From Saprospiraceae bacterium (lineage in GTDB: Bacteria; Bacteroidota; Bacteroidia; Chitinophagales; Saprospiraceae), in the NCBI GenBank assembly GCA_022844565.1, contig JALHLK010000017.1:1-43271 (forward strand): a DNA stretch of 43,271 nt. Reading direction: 5' to 3'. The notes beneath the pieces are model-generated. The model ran no database searches and had not been told where the DNA came from. It saw only the letters and a program-made list of their open reading frames with translations. Below, one piece after another: positions 19,042-28,290 of the stretch. Numbering within the stretch: position 1 is the first letter of the stretch; each line of letters starts with the position of its first letter. Position numbers and translations under genes: made by a program.

Positions 19042-20262
19042 TTATATTTTGTAAGCTTCCATCTCGTGTTCTGTGATATCCAAACCTCTTTCTTCATAAT
19101 CTTCAGTAACTCTAATACCAGTTGTAACTTTAAGTATATAGAAAATTAAAAAAGCTGTTCCAAATGCAAAAGCACCAATAGCACCAACACCAATAAGCTG
19201 AGAAACAAGACTTTTCCCTTCGCCAAAGATACCAGTTGCAAGTGTACCCCAAACTCCACAGACGAGGTGTACTGATGTTGCTCCAACTGGATCGTCAATT
19301 TTGATTTTATCAAAGAAAACCACTGAAAAAGGTATTAAGATTCCTGCTATGCCTCCAATTATTATAGATTCCATAGGCGTAATGACATCGGCTCCAGCTG
19401 TAATACCTACTAAACCTCCTAAGATACCGTTTAGAACCATTGATACATCATAAGATTTAAACATAAAGTATGAAGTAAAAAATGCTGTTACTGCTCCTGC
19501 AGCGGCTCCTAAAGAAGTTGTTACAAAAACTAGCGAGAGAAGAGCTGGGTCCGCTGAAAGAACAGAACCACCATTAAATCCATACCAGCCAAACCATAAA
19601 AGGAATACGCCAATAGTAGCTAAAGGTATACTGTGTCCTGGTATTGGTCTCACTGAATTTCCGACAAACTTTCCAATTCGTGGGCCCAAGACAATAGCTC
19701 CTGCTAAAGCACCCCATCCTCCAACAGAATGAACTAAAGATGAACCAGCAAAATCATGAAATCCAGCTACTTTTAACCAGCCTCCACCCCAATGCCACAT
19801 ACCAATAATTGGATAAATAAGCATCACAAAAATAATTGTGAAGATAAAAAATGGAACTAATTTAATTCTCTCTGCCACAGCTCCCGAAACGATAGTAGCG
19901 CACGTAGCAGCAAACATACCTTGAAAAATAAAATCAGACCAGTATGTATATCCAGGATTATAAGCTGAAGTTAAGCCAGCTTCATCTGTAGAAATACCAA
20001 AACCAGCAAACCCAAAAAATCCACCTGCAAAATCTGCTCCTGGATACATTAGATTAAAACCCATAATGGCATATGTTAAAAGTCCTATAGCTGGAATCAT
20101 TGTATTTTTGAAAATAATATTTATTACATTTTTCTTTTGAACAAATCCTGATTCAACACAAGCAAAACCAAGGTGCATGATAAATACAAATGCCGTTGAT
20201 ATTAATATCCAAAGATTGTTTGTGGTAAAAAGTTCCTGTGAAATTGTAGTTGCACTTTCCAT
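19042..20262 (-). CDS. amt: Ammonium transporter (Amt family)
   Basis: A polytopic inner-membrane protein of 406 residues with about eleven helices. Family motifs include MHLGFACVESGFVQKKN (residues 29-45), HWGGGWL and DFAGSSLVHSVGG. The twin pore histidines appear as His178 and His332. The C-terminal tail (residues from about 385) is short and polar, as needed for contact with a P-II protein. The gene lies 41 bases after glnK, the classic glnK-amt pair in which P-II blocks the transporter when nitrogen is plentiful. The assignment is secure; channel selectivity for ammonium is inferred from family. Confidence 0.96.
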   Translation of the reverse strand: MESATTISQELFTTNNLWILISTAFVFIMHLGFACVESGFVQKKNVINIIFKNTMIPAIGLLTYAIMGFNLMYPGADFAGGFFGFAGFGISTDEAGLTSAYNPGYTYWSDFIFQGMFAATCATIVSGAVAERIKLVPFFIFTIIFVMLIYPIIGMWHWGGGWLKVAGFHDFAGSSLVHSVGGWGALAGAIVLGPRIGKFVGNSVRPIPGHSIPLATIGVFLLWFGWYGFNGGSVLSADPALLSLVFVTTSLGAAAGAVTAFFTSYFMFKSYDVSMVLNGILGGLVGITAGADVITPMESIIIGGIAGILIPFSVVFFDKIKIDDPVGATSVHLVCGVWGTLATGIFGEGKSLVSQLIGVGAIGAFAFGTAFLIFYILKVTTGIRVTEDYEERGLDITEHEMEAYKI

Positions 20263-20303
20263 AATTATATATTTCTATTTGTTTTGTATTTGATTTTCTT
20301 AAT

Positions 20304-20642
20304 TTATAATGCTGATTCATTAGATTTCGAAGTTCTGATACTCAATATTTCATCAATTGTTGAAATGATAATTTTACCATCACCTATTTCGCCTGTATGG
20401 GCTGCTTTGCGTATTGTTTCGATTACCTTTGCGGCACTATCATTTGCTACAATAATTTCAATATGAATTCTAGCAATGTATCCTAAATCATATTCTGCAC
20501 CTCTGTAAGTCACATGTTCCGTTGCTTGCTTTCCGAATCCTTTTACTTCCTTGTAAGTAAAGAAACTAGCTCCTATTTCGCTAAGAGCCGATTTGACACT
20601 TTCGAATTTTGAGGATCTAATAATTGCTTCAATTTTTTTCAT
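20304..20642 (-). CDS. glnK: P-II nitrogen regulatory protein
   Basis: A 112-residue P-II protein. It starts MKKIEAIIRSSKFESVKSAL, the standard first strand and helix. The T-loop carries Tyr51 in RGAEYDLG, the position uridylylated in many bacteria. The B- and C-loop region includes HTGEIGDGKIIIS. P-II senses ATP/ADP and 2-oxoglutarate and binds Amt. Its place immediately upstream of amt supports the name glnK over glnB. The T-loop sequence after Tyr51 (DLGYIARIH) differs from the enterobacterial VDFLPK form, so modification is uncertain. Confidence 0.96.
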   Translation of the reverse strand: MKKIEAIIRSSKFESVKSALSEIGASFFTYKEVKGFGKQATEHVTYRGAEYDLGYIARIHIEIIVANDSAAKVIETIRKAAHTGEIGDGKIIISTIDEILSIRTSKSNESAL

Positions 20643-20732
20643 ACTTTTTTTATTTGGTTAAAAAACTTGATTTGATAATAACATGATGCAATATTAAGTG
20701 GTAATCATGATAGGTTATTTGATACTTTGTTT

Positions 20733-20740
20733 TACATTTG
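20733..20740 (+). promoter_or_regulatory. Promoter -7 box of the 497-aa hypothetical gene
   Basis: TACATTTG matches the Bacteroidota -7 consensus and lies 70 bases before the ATG at 20811. It is inside a longer frame opened by a TTG at 20727, which favours the ATG start. Confidence 0.45.
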
Positions 20741-20810
20741 TCATCTCCAAAACGCTTTTGTTTTTAAATTAATAACTGATTTTCAATACTATAAACAAAC
20801 AATTAATGCT

Positions 20811-22304
20811 ATGCCTATCTCACAAACAGACCAGTTATTTAATCTTATAAAAACACTTACTAAAGCTGAAAAGAGAAATTTCACCGTGTATACCAACAGA
20901 ATTCAGGACTCTGAGAACTTAAAATATATGCAACTTTTTGAATTGATGGATAAGCAAACTAAACTGGACGAAAGCCAAATCCTCAATAAATTAAAAGATA
21001 CTGACAAGACTCAATATTCCAATTTAAAAAGACATTTGTACAAACAAATTATGACGAGTCTTAGGCTTATACATATTGATAAAAAAGCTGACATCAAAAT
21101 CCGAGAATACCTCGATTTTGCTGATATTCTTTACAGTAAAGGTCTTTATCTCCATTCACTAAAATTAATTAACACCGCCAAAGTATTTGCAGAAAAATCA
21201 AACAATAGCATTTTAAAACTTTCACTCTTAGAGTCTGAAAAAACCATTGAATCTAAGCACATTACAAGATCAGGGACAGACAATACTAAAAAAATCACCC
21301 AAGAGTCCTTGATAACAGGTAAAAATGTTTTAAACAGCACTAAACTAACCAATTTAGGCTTGTTAATCCATGCATTTTATATCAACAAGGGTCATGTAAA
21401 AAGTGATGCAGAAAAAATTGAAATCACAGAATTTTTTGAACAAAACATGCCAAAAGTCGAAATTGATACCCTACAATTTCATGAAAAGGTGTATTTATAC
21501 CAATCATTGGTCTGGTATTATTACATTCTTTTAGACTTCGAAAACTGTATGATGTATTCCTTAAAATGGATTGATTTGTTTCATAAAGATCCTTCTATGT
21601 TAAATCATGAAGCTGATTTATATATGAGGGGTTATCATTACTTGTTAACTTGTTCATTTTATACTGACGAAAAAGATAAGTACCTTTCTCACTTGGCAAA
21701 TTTGGAAAAATTTAGAAAAGAAAATTATAGTAAAATGAGTTCAATTACACAAATTGTGTCATTTATCTATGTTCATAGTGGTAGATTGAATAAATTTATC
21801 CTGCTAAAAAGATATGAAGAAGGACTGAATGTTATTCCAAAAACACTAAAAAGAATTGCTAAATACAAGGATAAATTAGATGCACATAGGATAATGGTAT
21901 TTTATTTTAAGTTTGCTTGGCTATATCTTATGGCAAAACAGCCTTCTAAAGCGGTAGATTATCTGAATGAAATTCAAAAAATGGAAATCGGAGCATTGCG
22001 TGAAGATATTCAAATATACACTAGATTGATGTTATTAATGGCTCATTATGATCTTTCGAACTTGTCGATTATGGATTATTTATTGAGCAATGCAAAACAA
22101 ATTGCGTCAAAATATGATGAAACCAATAAAATGCAAAGTTCTACTTTTCAATTTTTTTCAAAAATAACGCGTATCCCTGTTGGTGACCGAAAAATGGAAA
22201 TGAGAAAATTTCTTTCTAAAATGGAAGATATCAAATCAAATGTATACGAAAAAAGAAATTTCATGTATTTGGATGTTACGGAATGGTTGAAAAGTAGGAT
22301 ATGA
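20811..22304 (+). CDS. Conserved helical protein of unknown function
   Basis: I start at the ATG at 20811 (497 residues) rather than an upstream TTG, since the promoter box lies between them. The protein has no signal peptide or membrane segment and is almost wholly alpha-helical, with pairs of helices that resemble TPR-like repeats (for example AWLYLMAKQPSKAVDYLNEI near residue 400). The N-terminal SQTDQLFNLIKTLTKAEKRN and a following NLKRHLYKQIMTSLRLIHID segment look like a conserved domain that I associate with uncharacterised Saprospiraceae proteins. The role may be scaffolding or regulatory, but no function is assigned. It is divergent from glnK. Confidence 0.75.
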   Translation: MPISQTDQLFNLIKTLTKAEKRNFTVYTNRIQDSENLKYMQLFELMDKQTKLDESQILNKLKDTDKTQYSNLKRHLYKQIMTSLRLIHIDKKADIKIREYLDFADILYSKGLYLHSLKLINTAKVFAEKSNNSILKLSLLESEKTIESKHITRSGTDNTKKITQESLITGKNVLNSTKLTNLGLLIHAFYINKGHVKSDAEKIEITEFFEQNMPKVEIDTLQFHEKVYLYQSLVWYYYILLDFENCMMYSLKWIDLFHKDPSMLNHEADLYMRGYHYLLTCSFYTDEKDKYLSHLANLEKFRKENYSKMSSITQIVSFIYVHSGRLNKFILLKRYEEGLNVIPKTLKRIAKYKDKLDAHRIMVFYFKFAWLYLMAKQPSKAVDYLNEIQKMEIGALREDIQIYTRLMLLMAHYDLSNLSIMDYLLSNAKQIASKYDETNKMQSSTFQFFSKITRIPVGDRKMEMRKFLSKMEDIKSNVYEKRNFMYLDVTEWLKSRI

Positions 22305-22377
22305 TATTTAGTTCTTTCTGAAAATAACTTTTCTTTTTCTATCAATGCGATTTCTCCCTTTACCCTAACACCCAAAA

Positions 22378-22398
22378 ATTGATTCCCTAAGAATCAAT
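22378..22398. repeat. 8-bp inverted repeat
   Basis: ATTGATTC and GAATCAAT flank five bases. No T-run follows on the plus strand, so its role in ending the upstream gene is uncertain. Confidence 0.35.
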
Positions 22399-22420
22399 TG
22401 CCAACGAATCTTAGTTTTTA

Positions 22421-22462
22421 TTAAAAAAAAAAAGAGCTACCTAACTATATAAGTAACTCTTT
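22421..22462 (-). terminator. Terminator of the GMC oxidoreductase operon
   Basis: On the minus strand AAAGAGTTAC pairs with GTAGCTCTTT around a loop of about twelve bases, with one G-T pair, and a run of eleven T follows. This is a strong intrinsic terminator for the two-gene operon at 22505-24887. Confidence 0.85.
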
Positions 22463-22504
22463 ACATTAAAAAGTATTTCTATTTTCAAAAAATATAGCTT
22501 TTTA

Positions 22505-24211
22505 CTATAGATTTTGTTTTTTCAATTCTTCTACTGCAAAATTAGCAGCTCTAGCCGTCAAAGCCATATAAGTAAGTGAAGGGTTAACGCAAGACGCTGA
22601 AGTCATACATGCACCGTCTGTTACAAAAACATTGGTTGCACCCCAAACCTGATTATTGCCATTCAACACTGAAGTTTTTTGATCTCTACCCATTCTGGCA
22701 GTACCCATTTCGTGAATACCTATACCAGGTGATTTTTCTTTATCGTTGAACGTATTGATATCTTTACAACCAGCAGATTCAAGCATATTGGCAGCTTCAC
22801 TAACCATGTCTTCACGCATCTTCCATTCATTATCACCCCAAGCAGCATCAAAATTTATAATAGGAAGACCCCATTTATCTTTTTTGTCGGTAAGCGTAAA
22901 TCTATTGGTCTCGTAAGGAAGGCACTCTCCGAAGCCTCCGATATTCATCCCCCACTGGCCTGGCATAGAATGCTTCGCTTTAAAATCCGCACCAAAACCT
23001 AAGTCATCAGTACCTCTACCTCTACTAGCTCCACCTTGGTACCCAAAACCTCTTAAATAATCACGCTTATCACTTCCCCAGTTAGCAAATCTTGGGATAT
23101 ATATACCATTTGGCCTTCTACCATAATAGTACATATCTTCAAAACCTTCCCACTTTCCTGATGCACCAGCACCTAAGTGATGATCCATTATATTACGACC
23201 TAATTGATCAGACTCATTGCCTAAACCATTTGGATTTGCACTATTCTTTGTCTGCATCATAATCCAAGAACTATTGATAGAACCTGCATTTAAGAAAATG
23301 ATTTTAGCATAGTATTCAGCTTCTTCCATCGTGTTTTGATCTTTGGATCTTACACCTATTGCCTTTCCTGTCTTATCATCCATGATCAAAGAATAGACGA
23401 TTTTATCATTGATCAAAGTTAGATTACCCGTCTTCTGAGCAGCTGGCAACGTCGCAGATTGAGTACTGAAGTAGGCACCATAAGGACATCCTCTCATACA
23501 TCTATTTCGAAATTGACAAGAACCTCTTCCCAGTGCTTTGTGTTCCTCTGTAGGATTAGTAAGGTGTGCTACCCTACCTATGATCATTTTTCGACCTGCA
23601 AATTTACTTTCAATTCCTTTTTTTACTTCTTTTTCTACACAGTTTAGTTCCATTGCTGGTTGAAAAGAACTGTCAGGTAAAACTGAAAGATTTTCTTTAG
23701 ACCCACTGATACCTGCAAATTTTTCAACATAGGTATACCATGGCTCAAGATCTTTATAACGTATTGGCCAATCTACACCTACTCCTTCTTCGCCATTGGC
23801 TGTAAAGTCTTTTTCATTCCATCGGTAAGACTGTCTACCCCAGAGCAAAGATCTTCCTCCCGTATGATAAGCTCTTATCCAGTCAAATCTTCTCGTTTCA
23901 TCATAGGGATTTTCTTTATCATTCTCAAAAAGATGTCTGTGTTCTTCATTTGCGGTGTAACCCGTTCTGACACCTGCCCAATATTCTTCCATCGTCTTTA
24001 GATCAAGTCTACCACGAGTCTTAAAATCCCAAGGGTCAGAGTTAGCCGTAGTGTAATCTACCACATGCTTTACATCTCTTCCTCTATCTATCATAGCAAC
24101 CTTGAGACCTTTTTCTGTCAACTCTTTTGCAGCCCATCCACCAGATACACCAGACCCGACTACGATTGCGTCATAGGTTACTTCGTCTTTACCATTTGAA
24201 TTTATATACAT
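22505..24211 (-). CDS. GMC family oxidoreductase (gluconate/sugar dehydrogenase type)
   Basis: A 568-residue FAD-dependent oxidoreductase. The dinucleotide loop VVGSGVSGGWAAKEL is at about residues 16-30, with an acidic end of the second strand (MIDRG). GGRSLLWGRQSYRW is the second conserved FAD contact. The region FRNRCMRGCPYGAYFSTQ resembles the cysteine-bearing loop of gluconate-2-dehydrogenase-like subunits. The C-terminal domain has GIHEMGTARMG, with the catalytic-site histidine, and VFVTDGACMTSASCVNPSLT. It follows a subunit-3-like gene by 31 bases, so the two probably form a membrane-associated dehydrogenase that oxidises a sugar or sugar acid. The substrate cannot be read from the sequence. 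Confidence 0.9.
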   Translation of the reverse strand: MYINSNGKDEVTYDAIVVGSGVSGGWAAKELTEKGLKVAMIDRGRDVKHVVDYTTANSDPWDFKTRGRLDLKTMEEYWAGVRTGYTANEEHRHLFENDKENPYDETRRFDWIRAYHTGGRSLLWGRQSYRWNEKDFTANGEEGVGVDWPIRYKDLEPWYTYVEKFAGISGSKENLSVLPDSSFQPAMELNCVEKEVKKGIESKFAGRKMIIGRVAHLTNPTEEHKALGRGSCQFRNRCMRGCPYGAYFSTQSATLPAAQKTGNLTLINDKIVYSLIMDDKTGKAIGVRSKDQNTMEEAEYYAKIIFLNAGSINSSWIMMQTKNSANPNGLGNESDQLGRNIMDHHLGAGASGKWEGFEDMYYYGRRPNGIYIPRFANWGSDKRDYLRGFGYQGGASRGRGTDDLGFGADFKAKHSMPGQWGMNIGGFGECLPYETNRFTLTDKKDKWGLPIINFDAAWGDNEWKMREDMVSEAANMLESAGCKDINTFNDKEKSPGIGIHEMGTARMGRDQKTSVLNGNNQVWGATNVFVTDGACMTSASCVNPSLTYMALTARAANFAVEELKKQNL

Positions 24212-24242
24212 ATCTAATATGAATTTTAACGTTTATTAAAAA

Positions 24243-24887
24243 TTAAAGTGCGTATGCTTTGGTATCAGGTGTGATGGTGATACATGCATCATATCTACCT
24301 GGTACAGAAACGTAGTTGAGATTGGATTTTGCACCAATTTCAGAAGAAAAATAACCAAAAACCGTCAATTCCCTTAATAAATCAAAGAATGGAACTGGTA
24401 CTTTCTTCGCTTTGGCATCTTGTTTTTCAATGCCACTTTCTGGGTCAACTTGCTTAGCTTTAGCTTCTTCTCTTTCTGCTTTTGCAAGTTCTTTGAGAGA
24501 TTTCATTAGATCTATTTTCTTAGCCGCGTCCAATGAAAATAGGTCTCCTCCTAATTTCTTAGCCTCCTGACCTACTAAGTCAAATCCCTTAACAAAGTGG
24601 TCTTGCTGCTCTTTCGTGTAGCAATCAGCCAATAACAAAGCAATGAATGGACCAACACCTGCCTCGATTGCTCCTGGAGTGTCTGTCTTCGGAATGATAA
24701 TTTCTGTTAATTCATCCAAGATTTTTGAATGATCTGCTGATAAAGAAAATGGCTTTCCAGCTGCTCCTGCAACTTCTTTTCCTTCATTGGAAGGTTTACA
24801 ACCATTTAAGATTACGGATGCTGTTGTCAGCGACACAGCTCCACCTATTAGTAGTGTAACATTTTGTAATGCTTCTCTTCTGTTCAT
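24243..24887 (-). CDS. Gluconate 2-dehydrogenase subunit 3 family protein
   Basis: A 214-residue exported protein. The N-terminus MNRREALQNVTLLIGGAVSL is Tat-like (RRE before a hydrophobic stretch), and ILNGC gives a possible lipobox at about Cys30. The body contains LDELTEIIIPKTDTPGAIEAGV, typical of the subunit-3 family, which helps export the flavoprotein subunit. An insert rich in Lys, Glu and Ala (about residues 135-165) is charged and probably helical. The gene is directly upstream of the GMC oxidoreductase, and the pair shares a terminator. Confidence 0.88.
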   Translation of the reverse strand: MNRREALQNVTLLIGGAVSLTTASVILNGCKPSNEGKEVAGAAGKPFSLSADHSKILDELTEIIIPKTDTPGAIEAGVGPFIALLLADCYTKEQQDHFVKGFDLVGQEAKKLGGDLFSLDAAKKIDLMKSLKELAKAEREEAKAKQVDPESGIEKQDAKAKKVPVPFFDLLRELTVFGYFSSEIGAKSNLNYVSVPGRYDACITITPDTKAYAL

Positions 24888-24914
24888 CTATGGCACATTT
24901 ATGATTTGAAAATT

Positions 24915-24922
24915 CAAATGTA
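24915..24922 (-). promoter_or_regulatory. Promoter -7 box of the dehydrogenase operon
   Basis: The minus strand reads TACATTTG, a full match to TAnnTTTG, 28 bases before the start codon of the subunit-3 gene. Confidence 0.5.
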
Positions 24923-25084
24923 GTAATTACTCCAAACTTCTAAAGCGTAAAGGAATTATTAATTTGTTAAAATCTGTACTTCAATGCTTAATTAGACGAA
25001 ATCTAATTAATAGATAGATTTTTTATTCATTAATCACAAATTCTTGCAGAAATCAGCATATACAATTAAAAAAAACGTAGCCTG

Positions 25085-26878
25085 TTAGTTCTGATAAAAT
25101 TGAAGTTTGGCCAAGCTGCTATACACTCCATCTTTATAATTGGATAGATCTTCGTGGGTACCTGACTCTACGATTTTGCCTTTTTCGATCACGTAGATAC
25201 AGTCTACATCTTTAATGGTAGCCAATCGGTGTGCGATGATGATCGAAGTTCTTCCTACCATCAACCTATCCAAAGCTTCTTGCACTACTCGTTCGGACTC
25301 TGCATCAAGTGAAGAAGTAGCCTCATCGAGTAATAAGATAGCAGGATCTTTTAATAATGCTCTCGCAATAGCAATTCGCTGCTTTTGGCCTCCAGACAGT
25401 TTTACACCTCTATCACCAACAATGGTTTCAAACTTCTCAGGAAATCCATTGATAAATTCGAGGCTATTACTTTGTTCTGCAGCTTTGATGATTTCATCTT
25501 CCGTTGCATCAGGCTTACCATAGAGTATATTTTCTCGAATAGTGCCACCAAATAGTATCACATCTTGGGGTACCACACCTATAGCAGCTCTATAATTATT
25601 AACATTGTAAGACTGAATATCGACACCGTCTACTGTGATCGTGCCACTTGTGAGATCGTAAAATCGCATTAACAATTGAACCAAAGTAGATTTACCACTA
25701 CCACTCTGACCTACCAAGGCTACTTTGCTGCCTGCTTTTATGTTGATATTCACTTGTTTTAAGACGGTAACATCTTTTCTAGAAGGGTAGGAAAAATTAA
25801 CGTTGTCAAAGTTGACATCACCTTTGAGCTTTAGAGGTACTGGGATTGCTTTCACATTTTTAATCTCCTGATCACTTTCAAGTATTTCTAATATTCTTTC
25901 TGTAGCCCCAATACCTTGACTAATTGCTGTGTATAAGGTTCCAAATGAAGCGATTGCTCCTCCTAATATACCTGTGTAAAATATAAATGAGATCAATTCC
26001 CCAATTTCCATTTCTCCATCTTGGACCATGATTGCGCCTTTCCAAAGAATAAAAAACAATCCTCCAAACAAAAAAGTGATGATAAATACGATGAATAAAC
26101 CTCTTACTTTGGCAAATTCAATGGATATTTTTACTACTTTATCTACACTTTTAGCATACCTGATGGCCTCATACCATTCGTTGGCAAAAGATTTTACGAT
26201 ATTAAAAGATTGAAAAGTTTCTTCTACAACAATGTTGGTTTCGGCTAATTTGTCTTGTCTATTTTTTGAAAGCCTCCTAATATATCTTCCAAAAAACATA
26301 GCTAATATGACTATGGCAGGAAAAGTGGCTAACATGACCAATGATAGCTTTGGTGCTAAATAAGCTATGATTCCAATGCCTACTACAAGTATAACAATTT
26401 GTCTTAAAAATTCCGCAAGCGTTATTGAAAAGATACTTTGTAATTGCTCAATATCTGTAGTAATTCTACTAGTCAATTCCCCTACTCTTCTTTCTTCAAA
26501 AAAAGAAATATTCTGGGCAATGATTTTATTGTAGAGCTCTTTCCTAAGATCGGCCATACCATTTTCTGCAACGATGGTAAAAAACATGGTGCGTAGATAT
26601 GAAAATAATCCTTGTGCTACCAAAATCACAAGAAATATGATCCAAAAATCCTCCAGCTTTATGCCAAGATTGTACTTACTTTTTCCTTCTGCAATATTGG
26701 CCATTTCACCTGCCAAACCTGGAAAAAGCATAAATAGTAGACTTCCCAAAACTAAAAGAAACATGCCCGCAACAAAGTAACCCATGTAAGGCTTGATGTA
26801 CTTAAATATTCTAACAGATCTTACTAAAGTATCACGCGACAGCTTTACCTTTTTAGAATCATCTTTTACAACTGACAT
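25085..26878 (-). CDS. ABC exporter, fused permease and ATPase (MsbA-like)
   Basis: A 597-residue half-transporter that should act as a homodimer or heterodimer in the inner membrane. The N-terminal half has six predicted helices; the coupling region includes EERRVGELTSRITTDIEQLQS. The ATPase domain (about 345-597) has Walker A GQSGSGKST with Lys396, the signature LSGGQ at 494-498, Walker B ILLLDEATSSLD, and the switch His in IIAHRLATI. It belongs to the ABCB group with lipid A flippases and multidrug exporters; the substrate is unknown. There is no partner half-transporter next to it. Confidence 0.92.
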   Translation of the reverse strand: MSVVKDDSKKVKLSRDTLVRSVRIFKYIKPYMGYFVAGMFLLVLGSLLFMLFPGLAGEMANIAEGKSKYNLGIKLEDFWIIFLVILVAQGLFSYLRTMFFTIVAENGMADLRKELYNKIIAQNISFFEERRVGELTSRITTDIEQLQSIFSITLAEFLRQIVILVVGIGIIAYLAPKLSLVMLATFPAIVILAMFFGRYIRRLSKNRQDKLAETNIVVEETFQSFNIVKSFANEWYEAIRYAKSVDKVVKISIEFAKVRGLFIVFIITFLFGGLFFILWKGAIMVQDGEMEIGELISFIFYTGILGGAIASFGTLYTAISQGIGATERILEILESDQEIKNVKAIPVPLKLKGDVNFDNVNFSYPSRKDVTVLKQVNINIKAGSKVALVGQSGSGKSTLVQLLMRFYDLTSGTITVDGVDIQSYNVNNYRAAIGVVPQDVILFGGTIRENILYGKPDATEDEIIKAAEQSNSLEFINGFPEKFETIVGDRGVKLSGGQKQRIAIARALLKDPAILLLDEATSSLDAESERVVQEALDRLMVGRTSIIIAHRLATIKDVDCIYVIEKGKIVESGTHEDLSNYKDGVYSSLAKLQFYQN

Positions 26879-26943
26879 TTAATTTTCTTTTATCAGGATA
26901 CTCAACATTAAGCTACACCTGTTAAACTCAATAAAAACAAACC

Positions 26944-27930
26944 TTAAGCGTTGATATACATCACCTCTTTTACTGCTTTAATCACTTTCGTCGGATTGGG
27001 AAGGTACTCTTCTACCAATGTAGGAGCGTAACCTAAAGATGTATCTGCTGAATTGACTCTTACTACAGGAGCATCCAAATAATCAAAAGCGTGTCTTTGC
27101 ACTCTATATGCAATTTCTGAAGCCACACTAGCATATGGCCAAGCTTCGTCAACCACGACCATTCTATTCGTCTTTTTTAGAGATGCAACGATGGTGGCAA
27201 AATCTAGTGGTCTGATCGTTCTCAGGTCTATTACTTCTGCGGATATACCTTCTTTTTCAAGCTCTGCTGCTGCTGCTAGTGCTACCAATACCATTTTATT
27301 GTACGATACGATGGTTACGTCGCTACCTTCTTTTCTGATGGACGCTTTCCCTATGGGTACGATGTAATCTCCATCTGGGACCATACCTTTAAATCCATAT
27401 AATTGCTCACTTTCCATCATACAGATCGGATCATCGTCTCTAATGGCCGCTTTTAATAAACCTTTAGCATCTGCTGGATCGATACAAGATATTACTTTTA
27501 AGCCTGGTACATTTGCCATCCAAGACTCAAAAGTTTGTGAATGCTGTTGTGCAAGCTGTCCTGCTGCCCCTGATGGACCTCTAAATACAATTGGACAGTT
27601 AAATTGACCTCCTGATTGAGATAATGTTTTAGCTGCATTATTTACGATTTGGTCAAAAGCAAGAATTGCAAAATTCCAAGTCATAAATTCTACGATTGGT
27701 CGTAGACCATTCATTGCTGCACCTACACCGATACCTGCAAAACCTAATTCTGCAATCGGAGTATCAATGACTCTTTTTGCTCCAAATTCTGTTAAGAGGC
27801 CTTTACTTACTTTGTAGGCACCATTATACTCTGCTACCTCTTCACCCATCAAAAAGACCGTTTCGTCTCTTCTCATTTCTTCTGCCAACGCTTCATTAAG
27901 CGCATCTCTCAGTGTTAATTCTCTTGCCAT
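26944..27930 (-). CDS. pdhB: Pyruvate dehydrogenase E1 component, beta subunit
   Basis: I start at the ATG at 27930 (328 residues, [15 protein letters not shown]) because a -7 box lies within the 18 extra codons of the longer frame. The beta subunit pairs with E1 alpha and carries out thiamine-diphosphate-dependent decarboxylation of pyruvate. Typical motifs are [54 protein letters not shown] and DLRTIRPLD. The gene stands alone; E1 alpha and E2 are not in the window. Branched-chain 2-oxoacid dehydrogenase beta subunits are close relatives, so the substrate is likely but not proven. Confidence 0.9.
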   Translation of the reverse strand: MARELTLRDALNEALAEEMRRDETVFLMGEEVAEYNGAYKVSKGLLTEFGAKRVIDTPIAELGFAGIGVGAAMNGLRPIVEFMTWNFAILAFDQIVNNAAKTLSQSGGQFNCPIVFRGPSGAAGQLAQQHSQTFESWMANVPGLKVISCIDPADAKGLLKAAIRDDDPICMMESEQLYGFKGMVPDGDYIVPIGKASIRKEGSDVTIVSYNKMVLVALAAAAELEKEGISAEVIDLRTIRPLDFATIVASLKKTNRMVVVDEAWPYASVASEIAYRVQRHAFDYLDAPVVRVNSADTSLGYAPTLVEEYLPNPTKVIKAVKEVMYINA

Positions 27931-27959
27931 CGTTTTTATTTCTTTCTTTAAAAGTGCCG

Positions 27960-27967
27960 CAAAAATA
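27960..27967 (-). promoter_or_regulatory. pdhB promoter -7 box
   Basis: The minus strand reads TATTTTTG, 29 bases before the chosen ATG. A TTTG occurs 14 bases further upstream, shorter than the usual spacing. Confidence 0.45.
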
Positions 27968-28186
27968 AAATTAAAAATGCTCAAATTATAGCTTTTTGAG
28001 TTTTAATTTACGTCAACCAATTTTATGTACAATTCTACAAAAATTAGTGAAAAAGGTTTTTGATAATGGAAAGATAATGTAAAAATAAATATTCTACCAT
28101 AAAACTCATGATGTTGACCATAAGATATTACCCCTATATAAGATAACAATCTGAATTCATTATTCTTATAAAATAAATTTATATAT

Positions 28187-28235
28187 GATTACTAGACTAA
28201 TCGTTTTCTACTATAATCACGTTAGTCTGATAATC
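28187..28235. repeat. 14-bp inverted repeat upstream of the AAA ATPase gene
   Basis: GATTACTAGACTAA (28187-28200) pairs with TTAGTCTGATAATC (28222-28235) apart from two positions. It lies about 30 bases upstream of the -7 box at 28264 and could be an operator. The rest of the 27931-28290 gap shows no ORF or RNA gene. Confidence 0.45.
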
Positions 28236-28263
28236 ATTTATAGAGTTTTTAAGAATTATTGTG

Positions 28264-28271
28264 TATCTTTG
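28264..28271 (+). promoter_or_regulatory. Promoter -7 box of the AAA ATPase gene
   Basis: TATCTTTG followed by C matches the consensus. It overlaps a GTG-started extension of the frame, so the ATG at 28291 is the likely start, with a very short leader. Confidence 0.55.
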
Positions 28272-28290
28272 CGGTAATTTTAAGTGTAAA

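Noticed and set aside
20727-20810. TTG-started extension of the 497-residue hypothetical protein
   Set aside because: A promoter -7 box lies within it and the ATG at 20811 gives a sensible start.
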